DNA of 64,000 nt from Vreelandella rituensis (GTDB taxonomy: Bacteria; Pseudomonadota; Gammaproteobacteria; Pseudomonadales; Halomonadaceae): NCBI RefSeq assembly GCF_003336665.1, contig NZ_QPIJ01000012.1:1-64000 (forward strand), written 5' to 3'. The notes beneath the pieces were generated by a model. That model was not told where the DNA came from, made no database searches, and saw only the letters and a program-made list of their open reading frames with translations. The position numbers and the translations under genes were made by a program. Shown piece by piece: positions 8,338 to 17,682 of this stretch; within the stretch, counting starts at the first letter, position 1, and the number at the start of each line of letters is the position of its first letter.

Positions 8338-9198
8338 CTAGGTGGATTGCAGGCGCTTGACCGTCGCTTCCAGAACCGGCGTCAAGGGGGCACTCAATTT
8401 GAGCGATAACAAGGGGTCTGCGCGGGTAATCCCCAGATTGAGCGCGGCCAGGGGAAGATTGCGGGCGTGGGCATGGCGAAAGAAGCGATAACCGGAGAAC
8501 ACCATCAAGGAAGTGCCCACCGCCAGAACCGCATCGGCTCGGTCCAGCGCGGCTTGGGCCTGTTCACGCCTGGGTGCCGGCACCACGTCACCGTAAAACA
8601 CCACATCGGGTTTGAAGATACCTCCACAGCGTGGGCAATCATGTACCTGAAAGACGCTGAAGTCGGTTTCCAGATCGGCGTCGCCGTCCGGAGCATGACC
8701 GGCATCCAGGGCGACAAAGGCCGGGTTCAAATGGGCCATTTCCGCATGCAGGGCATGGCGCATCATGCGGTAATCGCATTGCATGCAGACCACCAGATCC
8801 GCTCGCCCATGCAGGTCCACCACCCGCCGCGAGCCGGCGCGCTGATGCAGGCGGTCGACGTTCTGGGTCACCACTTGCTCCACATGACCCAAGGTTTCCA
8901 GCTGCGCCAGTGCCCGATGAGCACCCCCCACCCTGGCATCACTCAGCGCCTTGAACCCCACCAAGGCACGTGCCCAATAGCGTTGACGAACGCTGTGGGA
9001 ACCCATGAAATCAGCGTGCTGTACCGGTGGCGGGCGCTTCCATTGCCCAGCCGCATCGCGATAGTCGGGAATACCGCTATCGGTACTCACGCCCGCACCG
9101 GTAATCACCCACAGCCTGGGATGGCGCTGCACAAATTCCACCAAGGCCTCGCTGGCCGCATGCACGTTATCGGTAATAAAAGCGCTAGGCTCTGGCAA
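8338..9198 (-). CDS. Sir2-family NAD-dependent protein deacylase
   Basis: 286 aa. GAGVSTDSGIPDYR near residue 35 is the NAD-binding signature; TQNVDRLHQRAG and the catalytic His in DLHG follow; two Cys pairs (CMQC and CPRC) make the structural zinc site; GTSLMVFSGYRF closes the Rossmann part. The sequence is closest in style to the SIRT4/class II bacterial sirtuins rather than to CobB. It removes acyl groups from lysine using NAD. It is transcribed alone, about 100 bases before the selO start. Confidence 0.9.
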   Translation of the reverse strand: MPEPSAFITDNVHAASEALVEFVQRHPRLWVITGAGVSTDSGIPDYRDAAGQWKRPPPVQHADFMGSHSVRQRYWARALVGFKALSDARVGGAHRALAQLETLGHVEQVVTQNVDRLHQRAGSRRVVDLHGRADLVVCMQCDYRMMRHALHAEMAHLNPAFVALDAGHAPDGDADLETDFSVFQVHDCPRCGGIFKPDVVFYGDVVPAPRREQAQAALDRADAVLAVGTSLMVFSGYRFFRHAHARNLPLAALNLGITRADPLLSLKLSAPLTPVLEATVKRLQST

Positions 9199-9382
9199 GA
9201 CATGTCCCTCGAAACAATACTTAGAAACAATAAGAGTTCATCTGTATGACAGCCGATCATGGCGCAAGGTGCCAACGCTGGCATTTTAACTGAATGCCCG
9301 CGTTGAACCTGAATGCCCAGGCTCGACTATGCTGGGATCACGGGATAACAACCACAACGCTCATCACCTGAAAGGAGCCATT

Positions 9383-10630
9383 ATGGCCTGGTTTTCTGGA
9401 TCTAGCGGTTTGGCGAATGATGTAAATTTTTCTGCCCAGCGCCCGGCTGCGCCGTTGGTATGGGGAATGCTTGTAGGCGCCGGTCTACTGGCCTCCCAAT
9501 CCGCCTATGCCTGGGACGGCGTCGTGGAAAAACAGATATTCGAGATGGAGGAATACACAACGCAGGGCGGTGACACTATCGAGGATCTCAAGGTGGGCTG
9601 GGAAGCTTACGGCACCCTCAATGAAGCCCGTGACAACGTCATTTTAATTACCCATTTCTTCTCCGGCACCAGCCATGCCGCCGGTCGTTACCAGGAGGAT
9701 GGCGACAACAACGGCTATTGGGATTCAATCATCGGCCCCGGCAAGCCGCTGGATACCGACCGCTACTACATTATCTCTTCGGATACCCTGGTCAACCTCA
9801 ATGCCCACGACCCCAATGTCACCACTACCGGGCCGGCCTCGATCAACCCGGCTACCGGCGAGTCCTGGGGGATGGAGTTCCCCATGGTCACCATTCGCGA
9901 TTTCGTCGAGGTGCAGCGTGAGTTGCTGGAAAGCCAGGATATCGATCAATTGCATGCCGTGATGGGCGCCTCCATGGGGGCCTTGCAGGCCATCGAATGG
10001 GCCAGTGCCTACCCTGACAAGGTGGAACGCTTGATTTCAGTGATCGGCGCCGGCGTCACCGATCCTTGGTTGCTGACGAAGCTCGGCACCTGGGCGGCGC
10101 CCATTCGCCTGGATGCCAACTGGAACGAAGGCGATTATTACGATGATCACCCCCCGCTGGATGGGTTAAAGGAAGCACTCAAGCTGGTCACCATCGATGC
10201 CAATCATCCGGAATGGTTCAACGACACCTTTGATCGCAGCTGGGCGGAACAGAACGCTGACCCTGCACACAATATCAACGCCCGTTATGCCCTCGAGAAG
10301 ACCCTGGATGAGCTTGCCGCCGCTCGCGCGAAACAATCCGACGCCAATCATCTGCTCTATCTGGTTCAAGCCAACCAGGCGTTCATTGCCGGTCACGGTG
10401 ATAGCCTGGAACAAGGCCTCGCTGCAATCGATGCACCCACCTTCATGCTGTACAGCGAGAAAGACCTGATATTCACTCCCGAAGGCGTGCGCCGGACGGC
10501 GGAACTGATAGAAGCCGACGGCACTCAGGTGGATATTCAACCCTTGAAAGGTAACCGGGGCCATCTGGATGGTGTGGTGAGTATCGACCAGGCAAGCGAG
10601 CAGCTGCGTGAATTTCTGGAGCAGGACTGA
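9383..10630 (+). CDS. Exported MetX-like alpha/beta hydrolase
   Basis: 415 aa. The body is the homoserine O-acetyltransferase (MetX) fold: GASMGALQAIEWA carries the nucleophile Ser, SEKDLIFTP the acid Asp, and RGHLDG the catalytic His. Unlike cytoplasmic MetX it starts with an apparent signal peptide (hydrophobic LVWGMLVGAGLLASQ, cleavage after SAYA), so it should act in the periplasm. The ATG at 9383 has AAGGAG 7 bases upstream; the frame extends 18 codons further but without a ribosome site. No methionine genes are next to it. An exported member is unlikely to have acetyl-CoA, so hydrolase activity on an ester is more plausible than acetyl transfer. Confidence 0.8.
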   Translation: MAWFSGSSGLANDVNFSAQRPAAPLVWGMLVGAGLLASQSAYAWDGVVEKQIFEMEEYTTQGGDTIEDLKVGWEAYGTLNEARDNVILITHFFSGTSHAAGRYQEDGDNNGYWDSIIGPGKPLDTDRYYIISSDTLVNLNAHDPNVTTTGPASINPATGESWGMEFPMVTIRDFVEVQRELLESQDIDQLHAVMGASMGALQAIEWASAYPDKVERLISVIGAGVTDPWLLTKLGTWAAPIRLDANWNEGDYYDDHPPLDGLKEALKLVTIDANHPEWFNDTFDRSWAEQNADPAHNINARYALEKTLDELAAARAKQSDANHLLYLVQANQAFIAGHGDSLEQGLAAIDAPTFMLYSEKDLIFTPEGVRRTAELIEADGTQVDIQPLKGNRGHLDGVVSIDQASEQLREFLEQD

Positions 10631-10741
10631 ACGCCGCTAAAAACGCTACAGGATTGGCGTGACGACATCCCCCTCCCTGCTAGCGGCGTTGAAGCCAAGC
10701 GGGGAACTGCTTAGGCTGAAGCCTTGGCAAGATTCCCCGCT
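10630..10741 (+). ncRNA. Candidate structured leader between the MetX-like and HisC-like genes
   Basis: AACGCCGCTA 10630-10639 pairs exactly with TAGCGGCGTT 10681-10690, and AGCGGGGAA 10698-10706 pairs exactly with TTCCCCGCT 10733-10741; the second stem encloses AGGCT/AGCCT (10713-10717/10720-10724). GCCAAG 10694-10699 could instead pair with CTTGGC 10723-10728, excluding these inner stems. I do not recognise a known riboswitch class. It could be a leader, a small RNA or simply a terminator-like spacer without a U tract. Confidence 0.35.
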
Positions 10742-10770
10742 GCATCATTCATGAGATTCAGGATCGCATT

Positions 10771-11871
10771 ATGCCCCGTTACCCCGCGCATTTGACCGGC
10801 TCCGGCCCCAACAATCCGTTTCCCGGCATCAAGGTGCTCGAGCGGCGTCTCGGCCATGAGATTCCCCATCGCCTGGGGTCGAACGAAGGTCTGGACATGC
10901 CTCATGCCGCGCTTCGGCGGCATTTCGGCGATGCCATGGTCGAGCATGTGTATTGTTATGGCGATTCGGAAGCCGTGGGCGTGCGCGAGCGGATAAGCCG
11001 CCAGCAGACGATCCCGTTCGATGCGCTGCTGGTGGATGCCGGTGCCGACAGCCTGATTGCCCTGACGTTGCGCACCGTCGCCGAACCCGGCACAACAGTG
11101 GTCAGTGCTCAAGGAACCTACCCCACCTTCGGATACTTTGCCCAGGGCCAAGGCTGCCGTCTGGTCGAAACGCCTTATCGTGAAGCCCCCGGTGTGCTGG
11201 CCCCGGATATCGATGCGCTATTGGAGACCGCCAAGCGCGGACAGGCCCGGTTGGTATATCTGGCCAACCCGGACAACCCCAGTGGCCACTTGCATCGTGA
11301 CGAGGATATCCGCCGCCTGCGCGCCGACTTGCCCAAGGATTGCTGGCTGCTGTTGGATGAGGCCTACCATGACTTTCGCGATGATGCCGAAAGCCCCTTT
11401 GCCTCTGAAGTGATTCCCGGTGTGATCCGCCTGCGCACGCTTTCGAAAGCGCATGGGCTGGCCGGCTTGCGTATCGGCTATGCAATTGCCGAACCGGACA
11501 CCTTGGCCATGATGATGAAAGTCCGCATCCATTATGCGGTTTCAACCTTGACCCAGGCCGCGGCGGAAGTGGTGCTCGACCATCCCGAGGAGGTAAAGGC
11601 GCATATCCAGGCGGTAAAGACACGCCGCGAACGACTGGCTGCGCACTTTCAGGGGTTGGGGGCCGACGTTCTGCCCAGCGCCACCAACTTCATCGGCATT
11701 CGCCTACCCAGTGCGGCCCTGGCTGAGCGCATCAACCGTGAATTGCTCGATGCCGGACGCTTGATCGCACGCCCGGTCAATCCAGCCTTGGGGCATATTC
11801 TGCGCATCACGGCGGTGGAGGACGCCCTGCAACCGGGGCGCCTGGCGATACTTGAAAACGCCTTGAAATAA
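10771..11871 (+). CDS. PLP-dependent aminotransferase, HisC-like
   Basis: 366 aa, class I/II fold of the histidinol-phosphate aminotransferase branch. Seen: LGSNEG near the start, PDNPSG, LLDEAYHDF with the Asp that holds the pyridine nitrogen, and TLSKAHGLAGLRIGY with the PLP lysine. No histidine genes are adjacent, so the substrate is open: histidinol phosphate, phenylalanine/tyrosine or another amino acid. AGGA precedes the ATG by 8 bases. Its last exon-like parts (11305-11350 and 11803-11877) are repeated as a broken copy behind mrpG. Confidence 0.85.
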   Translation: MPRYPAHLTGSGPNNPFPGIKVLERRLGHEIPHRLGSNEGLDMPHAALRRHFGDAMVEHVYCYGDSEAVGVRERISRQQTIPFDALLVDAGADSLIALTLRTVAEPGTTVVSAQGTYPTFGYFAQGQGCRLVETPYREAPGVLAPDIDALLETAKRGQARLVYLANPDNPSGHLHRDEDIRRLRADLPKDCWLLLDEAYHDFRDDAESPFASEVIPGVIRLRTLSKAHGLAGLRIGYAIAEPDTLAMMMKVRIHYAVSTLTQAAAEVVLDHPEEVKAHIQAVKTRRERLAAHFQGLGADVLPSATNFIGIRLPSAALAERINRELLDAGRLIARPVNPALGHILRITAVEDALQPGRLAILENALK

Positions 11872-11918
11872 AAAATTCGGGGCATCCTGATTAAAGCACC
11901 ATGAGAGAGACAAGTCCC

Positions 11919-14714
11919 ATGCCGCTTGCACTGATCATCCTGCTGCCCCTCACAGGCGCCTGTCTCCCCGCGCTGATGCGGGGTCAGTCATCTCGCCTGC
12001 TGGCGTCGGTCTCGGCCCTCCCCGCCCTTTTCTCCCTGCTGCTGCTACTCAGCTGGCTACCCCACGTCATGAGTGGCGGAGAGGCCGTGGTCCAGCAGCT
12101 CGACTGGCTGCCCTCACTGGGCCTCAACGTGGCCTTCCGACTCGACGGCCTGGGACTGCTCTTTGCGCTGCTGATCACCGGCATCGGCTGTCTAGTTCTG
12201 TTCTATGCGCGCTACTATTTCGAAGGCAGTAACACCTCGGCGCGTTTCTTCACCCTGATACTGCTGTTCATGGCGGCCATGCTGGGCATCGTGCTCTCCG
12301 AGAACCTGCTGTTCCTGCTGGTATTCTGGGAGCTGACCAGCTTGGTCTCTTTCCTGCTGATCGGCTACCACACTCACGACCATGCGGCCCGGCTCGGGGC
12401 CCGCATGTCGCTGGTGATCACCAGCGGTGGCGGCCTGGCGCTACTTGGCGGCATCGTGCTGCTGGGCCATGCCGCCGGCAGCTACGAACTCTCGGTAGTG
12501 CTCGACGCCGGCGAGCGCATCCGCGCCTACGAGCACTACGGCCTGATGCTCAATCTGATCCTGCTCGGTGCCTTTACCAAGTCCGCCCAGTTCCCCTTCC
12601 ACCTCTGGCTACCCCACGCCATGACGGCGCCGACGCCGGTCTCCGCCTATTTGCACAGCGCCACCATGGTCAAGGCGGGACTGTTTTTGCTCGCTCGGCT
12701 GCACCCGGCGCTGGCCGATACCTCGCTGTGGTTCCACCTGGTCACCCTGACCGGCATGCTGACACTCATGGTGGGCGCCTTCGTGGCCATGTTCATGCAC
12801 GACATGAAGGGGCTGCTGGCCTACTCCACGGTTTCTCACCTGGGATTGATCATGCTGCTGCTGGGCCTGGGCACCTCCATGGCGCTGGCGGCCGCTCTCT
12901 TCCATCTGGTATGCCACGCACTGTTCAAGGCGCCGCTGTTCATGATGGCGGGCTACGTGGATCGTGCTACCGGCACCCGCGACATGCGCCGAGTCAACGG
13001 CATGTGGCGTTTCATGCCCGTTCTGATGGTGCTGTCCGGCATCTCCGCCGCCGCCATGGCCGGTCTGCCGCTGATGAGCGGCTATCTGAGCAAGAAGATG
13101 CTGTTCACCGAGAGCCTGCTACTCTCCACCCCCGACTGGGCGGTCGTGGTGATTCCCGTCTGGGTGGCTCTGGCCGGACTGTTCTCGGTGGCCTACTCGA
13201 TCCGCATCTTCCATAACGTCTTCTTCAACGGTCAGCCGATCGACCTTCCGGTATGGCCACCCGCCTCGCCGCGGCTGGCGGCCCTATCGCCCATCGTGCT
13301 GCTGGCCCTGGCCACGCTGCTGGTGGGACTGGTGCCGGAACACATCTATTCCGCCCTGATCCAGCCAGCCTTCAGCGCCGCGCGTCAGGCGCTTGTCGAT
13401 TCCTACGACTTCTCGGCACTGGGCGGCAGCGTGCCAATGCTCATGAGCCTGTTTGCCCTGGCCGGTGGCGTGCTCTTCTACCATTTCCGCGACCCTCTGT
13501 TCCGCCTGCACGCGCGGCTGCCCGAGGTCGATGCCAAGGAGATTTTCGATTGGATCATGCGCCGCGCCATCGCTCTCTCCCAGCGCCGCGTCTTCCAGCT
13601 CGAGAACGGCTCCCTGCAGCGCTACCTGAGCTTCATCTTGGCTACTGTGGTGGTGGTGGTCGGCATCGAGCTGCTCGCCGTCACCCACTGGGACGGCGGC
13701 GTGGTGCTCTCCCCGCTCGACCCCCTGACCATGCTGGCAGCCATCCTGCTGTGCCTGGCGGCGATCGGTGTGGCGGTCTATCACCATCACCGCCTGCCGG
13801 CGTTGTTGCTGCTCGGCGTCACCGGGCTCTTTGTCACCGTCACCTTCGCCCGCTTCTCGGCGCCCGACCTGGCCCTGACCCAGCTGATGGTGGAAGTGAT
13901 GGCGGTGGTGATCATGATGCTGGCACTCTCCTTCCTGCCTCAGACCTCGCCCAAGAGCTCGAGCGGCTTCAGGATGGGCCGTGACCTTATTATCGCCGTG
14001 CTGATGGGCCTTGGCGTGGCAGCCTTCAGCTTCGCCATCCTCACCCGTCCCCAGGAGACGATCTCCGGCTTCTTCCTGGCCAACAGCGTCCCCGGCGGCG
14101 GGGGCACCAACGTGGTCAACGTCATCCTGGTGGATTTCCGCGGCTTCGATACCCTGGGCGAGATTACCGTGCTGGGCATTGCCGCCGTAGCAGTGTTTGC
14201 CTTCACCCACGACCTGCACCTCAAGGAGCGCGTGGTCGAGACCAATCCCACCCACTGGGTGGCCGAGCCGCACCCGATCATGCTCAGTACCGTGGCCCGG
14301 CTAGTGCTGCCCATTGCCCTTTTGGTCTCGGCCTATATCTTCCTGCGCGGCCACAACCTGCCCGGCGGCGGCTTCATCGCCGGACTGATCACCGCGACGG
14401 CGCTGACCCTGCAGTACATGGCCGGTGGCCTGGTATGGGCCCAGGAACGCATGCTGTCCCCTTTCCGGCCGCTGATCGGCGCCGGCCTGCTGACCGCCAC
14501 CTTTACCGGCCTGGGCAGCTGGCTGTTCGGCTTTCCCTTCCTCACTTCATCCCACGGTCACCTGCACCTGCCGCTGATCGGTGAATTCGAACTGGCCACC
14601 GCCATGCTCTTCGACCTTGGTGTTTATGCCACCGTGGTCGGCGCAACGCTGTTGATTCTGGCCAATCTCGGCAAGCTGATGACGGTGGCCGGCCCCGGCA
14701 AGGAGATCGGCTGA
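11919..14714 (+). CDS. mrpA: Mrp Na+/H+ antiporter subunit A fused to subunit B
   Basis: 931 aa. The first ~700 residues are the NuoL-like MrpA part with about 20 membrane helices, including LLFLLVFWELTSLVSFLLIGYH and HLWLPHAMTAPTPVSAYLHS (family hallmark with proton-path charged residues). The C-terminal part (ARLVLPIALLVSAYIFLRG, NLPGGGFIAGL) is the MnhB domain, so A and B are one polypeptide, as in many proteobacteria. It forms the proton-entry module of the heteromultimeric Na+/H+ antiporter needed in salt and alkali. ATG 11919 follows GAGAGA; ATG 11901 six codons earlier is an alternative. Codon choice is more strictly GC-ending than in neighbouring genes. Confidence 0.92.
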   Translation: MPLALIILLPLTGACLPALMRGQSSRLLASVSALPALFSLLLLLSWLPHVMSGGEAVVQQLDWLPSLGLNVAFRLDGLGLLFALLITGIGCLVLFYARYYFEGSNTSARFFTLILLFMAAMLGIVLSENLLFLLVFWELTSLVSFLLIGYHTHDHAARLGARMSLVITSGGGLALLGGIVLLGHAAGSYELSVVLDAGERIRAYEHYGLMLNLILLGAFTKSAQFPFHLWLPHAMTAPTPVSAYLHSATMVKAGLFLLARLHPALADTSLWFHLVTLTGMLTLMVGAFVAMFMHDMKGLLAYSTVSHLGLIMLLLGLGTSMALAAALFHLVCHALFKAPLFMMAGYVDRATGTRDMRRVNGMWRFMPVLMVLSGISAAAMAGLPLMSGYLSKKMLFTESLLLSTPDWAVVVIPVWVALAGLFSVAYSIRIFHNVFFNGQPIDLPVWPPASPRLAALSPIVLLALATLLVGLVPEHIYSALIQPAFSAARQALVDSYDFSALGGSVPMLMSLFALAGGVLFYHFRDPLFRLHARLPEVDAKEIFDWIMRRAIALSQRRVFQLENGSLQRYLSFILATVVVVVGIELLAVTHWDGGVVLSPLDPLTMLAAILLCLAAIGVAVYHHHRLPALLLLGVTGLFVTVTFARFSAPDLALTQLMVEVMAVVIMMLALSFLPQTSPKSSSGFRMGRDLIIAVLMGLGVAAFSFAILTRPQETISGFFLANSVPGGGGTNVVNVILVDFRGFDTLGEITVLGIAAVAVFAFTHDLHLKERVVETNPTHWVAEPHPIMLSTVARLVLPIALLVSAYIFLRGHNLPGGGFIAGLITATALTLQYMAGGLVWAQERMLSPFRPLIGAGLLTATFTGLGSWLFGFPFLTSSHGHLHLPLIGEFELATAMLFDLGVYATVVGATLLILANLGKLMTVAGPGKEIG

Positions 14715-15052
14715 TGGAACTGCTCTACGCAATCACGCTCGGCGTACTGACCACCTGCGGGGTCTACCTGCTGTTGCGGGCGCGCACCTTCACGGTCATC
14801 CTGGGACTCACCCTGCTCTCCCACGCAGTCAACCTCTACCTGTTCGCTTCGGGACGCCTGGTCGCTGGCGCCCCGGCCATTGTCGGTCTGTCGCAGCGCT
14901 CGGCGGACCCGCTGCCTCAGGCCCTAGTGCTCACCGCCATCGTCATCGGCTTCGCCATGACCGCCTTCGTGGTGGTGCTGGCGCTCAAGGCCGCCGTGGA
15001 GTTACGCAACGACCACGTGGACGGCGAGAACCCTGAGGAAGATCGCGCATGA
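14714..15052 (+). CDS. mrpC: Mrp Na+/H+ antiporter subunit C
   Basis: 112 aa, NuoK-like protein with three membrane helices (MELLYAITLGVLTTCGVYLLL; FTVILGLTLLSHAVNLYLF; ALVLTAIVIGFAMTAFVVVLA) and the PLPQALVLTAIVIG motif of MnhC. It shares one base with the end of mrpA (TGATG), so translation is coupled. Confidence 0.92.
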   Translation: MELLYAITLGVLTTCGVYLLLRARTFTVILGLTLLSHAVNLYLFASGRLVAGAPAIVGLSQRSADPLPQALVLTAIVIGFAMTAFVVVLALKAAVELRNDHVDGENPEEDRA

Positions 15053-16572
15053 ATCACGCCCTGATCTTGCCCATCCTGCTGCCCCTGCTGACCGGCGCCG
15101 GTCAGCTGCTGTTCTATCGGGCGCCTTTCGCCCTGCAACGCCTGCTGGGATTCGCCAGCACCGCCTGGCTGGTGCTGATGGGTATCTGGGCGTTGTCCAC
15201 GGCTGGCTCGGGCGACTACCTGATCTACCAAGCCGGCGACTGGCCGGCGCCCTTCGGTATCGTGCTAGTCCTCGACCGCCTCGCCGCCATCATGCTGGCG
15301 CTGACCGCCATACTGGGGTTCTGCTGCCTGCTCTATGCCAGCAGCGGCACCGACCAGCGTGGTGCACACTTCCATGCGCTCTTCCAGTTCCAACTGGCTG
15401 GGCTCAATGGCGCTTTTCTGACCGGTGATCTGTTCAACCTCTTCGTGTTCTTCGAGATCCTGCTGATCGCCTCCTATGCCTTGCTGCTGCACGGTGGCGG
15501 CCGCGCCCGCAGCCGTGCCGGCCTCCACTACGTGATTATCAATCTGGTGGGCTCCGCGCTCTTCCTGATCGCCCTGGGCACCCTCTACGGCCTCTCCGGC
15601 ACCCTCAACATGGCGGACCTGGCCTTGAGGGTGGCAGAGGCTCCGCCGGAAGATGCGCCGCTGCTCGCCGCCGCTAGCCTAATCCTGCTGGTAGTTTTCG
15701 GCATCAAGGCCGCCATCCTGCCGCTGCTATTCTGGCTGCCCCGCGCCTACTCGGCCGCCAGCGCGCCGGTGGCCGCGCTCTTTGCCATCATGACCAAGGT
15801 GGGCATCTACGCCATCTTGCGCATCTTTCTGCTGGTCTTCGGGCTGGGTGAGACGCCGGTCAGCGAGACCGCCTGGGGCTGGCTATGGCCGCTGGCGCTG
15901 TTGACCCTGGCACTGGGCGGCATCGGGGTTCTGGGCTCGGACAGCCTGCGCACCCTGACCGCCTACCTGGTGATCCTCTCGGTGGGTACCCTGCTGGCCA
16001 CCATTAGCCTCGGCACCGCAGCCAGCCTCGGCGCTGCCCTGTTCTACCTGATTCACAGCACCCTCATGGCCGCGGTCTTCTTCCTTCTAGCCGACCTGCT
16101 GGGCCAGCAGCGCGAGACCGGTTACGACCGTTTCTCGGCGACCGGCCCCATCGGTCACCGCTGGATCATGGGCACGCTGTTTTTCGTCGCCGCCATCGCC
16201 ATGGCTGGCCTGCCGCCTTTCGCTGGCTTCGTCAGCAAGGCGTGGATACTCCAGGCCAGCCTCGAGTCGGCCCAGGGGCTGTGGCTATGGGGGGTGGTGC
16301 TGGCCTCGGCGCTGCTGGTGATTATCGCCGCCAGCCGCACCGGCAGCAGCTGGTTCTGGCGCCCCGGCGACATGGCCAAGCCCTACCCGCTTGAGCGCGG
16401 TCCCCTGACACTGGTGTCCATCATGGTCGGTCTCAACGGTCTGCTGGCCATCTTCGGCGACCCGGTGATGGGCTATCTCGAGTTGACTGCCGAGCAGCTT
16501 CTCGCGCCAGGCGGCTATATCGCCGCCGTGCTGCCGGAGGCCGGCATCTCACTGGAGGAGGTCTCGCCATGA
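15049..16572 (+). CDS. mrpD: Mrp Na+/H+ antiporter subunit D
   Basis: 507 aa, NuoN/NuoM-like antiporter subunit with about 14 membrane helices. NLFVFFEILLIASYALLLHGG holds the conserved Glu of helix 5, and ILPLLFWLPRAYSAASAPVAALF holds the second family hallmark. It starts in an ATGA overlap with mrpC. Together with MrpA it carries ion translocation in the complex. Confidence 0.92.
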   Translation: MNHALILPILLPLLTGAGQLLFYRAPFALQRLLGFASTAWLVLMGIWALSTAGSGDYLIYQAGDWPAPFGIVLVLDRLAAIMLALTAILGFCCLLYASSGTDQRGAHFHALFQFQLAGLNGAFLTGDLFNLFVFFEILLIASYALLLHGGGRARSRAGLHYVIINLVGSALFLIALGTLYGLSGTLNMADLALRVAEAPPEDAPLLAAASLILLVVFGIKAAILPLLFWLPRAYSAASAPVAALFAIMTKVGIYAILRIFLLVFGLGETPVSETAWGWLWPLALLTLALGGIGVLGSDSLRTLTAYLVILSVGTLLATISLGTAASLGAALFYLIHSTLMAAVFFLLADLLGQQRETGYDRFSATGPIGHRWIMGTLFFVAAIAMAGLPPFAGFVSKAWILQASLESAQGLWLWGVVLASALLVIIAASRTGSSWFWRPGDMAKPYPLERGPLTLVSIMVGLNGLLAIFGDPVMGYLELTAEQLLAPGGYIAAVLPEAGISLEEVSP

Positions 16573-17075
16573 ATCCTGCTTACCGACGCTGGCAATACTG
16601 GCTGCCGCGCCCACTCTTCTCGCTGTTCCTGGCGCTACTGTGGCTGCTGATGGTCGACGAATTCAGCGCGGCTCACGCCCTGCTGGGGCTGGCCCTGGGC
16701 GTGGCCATTCCCTTCGCGACCCACGGCTTCTGGCCAGAGGAAGCGAAGATCAAGCGCCCCCTGCCGCTGCTGCGCTACCTTCTGGTGCTGCTGGTGGACA
16801 TTCTGCGCTCCAACCTGGTGGTGGCCCTGCGCATACTGCGCCCCGCCCGCCACCTGCGGCCAGGTTTCTTCAGCTACCCGCTCGCCCTGGAGGATGACTT
16901 CGCCATCACCATCCTGGCCAGCACCATCTCGCTGACCCCCGGAACCGTTTCGATCCACTACGACGCCGAGGCCAACACCCTGCTGGTCCACGCCCTGCAC
17001 CTGGAGGACGAAGCCGGGATGGTTGCTGACATTCGTGAACGCTACGAGAAACCACTCGAGGAGATCTTCCGATGA
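16569..17075 (+). CDS. mrpE: Mrp Na+/H+ antiporter subunit E
   Basis: 168 aa. Two N-terminal membrane helices followed by the MnhE cytoplasmic domain with ILASTISLTPGTVSIHYD, the most conserved stretch of the family. ATGA overlap with mrpD and again with mrpF. Confidence 0.92.
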   Translation: MNPAYRRWQYWLPRPLFSLFLALLWLLMVDEFSAAHALLGLALGVAIPFATHGFWPEEAKIKRPLPLLRYLLVLLVDILRSNLVVALRILRPARHLRPGFFSYPLALEDDFAITILASTISLTPGTVSIHYDAEANTLLVHALHLEDEAGMVADIRERYEKPLEEIFR

Positions 17076-17341
17076 TTGCTGCCGTCATACCGGTGGCCAT
17101 GGCACTTTTCGCCACCGCCGCTCTGCTCAACCTCTACCGACTGACCATCGGTCCCGACATTGTCGACCGGATCCTTGCACTGGACACCCTGATGATCAAC
17201 AGCATCGCCTTGATCGTACTGTCCGACATCTGGATGGGACTCGGCATGCTGTTCGAACTGGCCTTGCTGATCGCCCTGATGGGCTTCATCAGCACCGTGG
17301 CCATGAGCAAGTACCTGCTGCGGGGGGATGTGATCGAATGA
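17072..17341 (+). CDS. mrpF: Mrp Na+/H+ antiporter subunit F
   Basis: 89 aa with three membrane helices; RLTIGPDIVDRILALDTL is the MnhF signature. It overlaps mrpE and mrpG by four bases each (ATGA), so the whole operon is translationally linked. Confidence 0.92.
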   Translation: MIAAVIPVAMALFATAALLNLYRLTIGPDIVDRILALDTLMINSIALIVLSDIWMGLGMLFELALLIALMGFISTVAMSKYLLRGDVIE

Positions 17342-17682
17342 CCAACATCGACATGCCGTGGTACCTGGAGCTTGTCATTGTCGCCTTCCTGCTGTTCGGT
17401 GCCTTGGTGGCGCTGATTGGCTCTTGGGGACTGGCCAAGCTACCCGACTTCTATACCCGACTCCACGGCCCCACCAAGGCCAGCACCCTAGGCGTCGGCT
17501 GCACCCTGATCGGCTCGCTGCTCTACTTCAGCCATCAGCAGGATGGCGTCTCCGTCCAGGAAGCCCTGGTGACAATCTTCCTGTTTGCCACTGCCCCGGT
17601 CAGTGCCCACATGATGGGCAAGGCCGCCCTCCGACGACGCCTCAAGGGCATACAGGGCACCCGCAACATGCCCGACAGGTAG
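17338..17682 (+). CDS. mrpG: Mrp Na+/H+ antiporter subunit G
   Basis: 114 aa. Three membrane helices; GSWGLAKLPDFYTRLHGPTKASTLG is the MnhG hallmark region and TAPVSAHMMGKAALR its conserved end. The stop codon TAG (17680-17682) coincides with the first base of the aminotransferase-derived sequence behind it, so the present C-terminus may have been set by that junction, although the length is normal for the family. Confidence 0.92.
   Translation: MTNIDMPWYLELVIVAFLLFGALVALIGSWGLAKLPDFYTRLHGPTKASTLGVGCTLIGSLLYFSHQQDGVSVQEALVTIFLFATAPVSAHMMGKAALRRRLKGIQGTRNMPDR

Noticed and set aside
10630-10741. Known riboswitch (cobalamin, SAM or T-box) before the HisC-like gene
   Set aside because: None of the conserved core sequences of these classes is visible, so only a generic structured region is reported.
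13284-14273. 329-codon open frame opposite mrpA
   Set aside because: Same kind of antisense shadow, with His/Gln/Glu-rich composition and no ribosome site; mrpA motifs are clear on the other strand.
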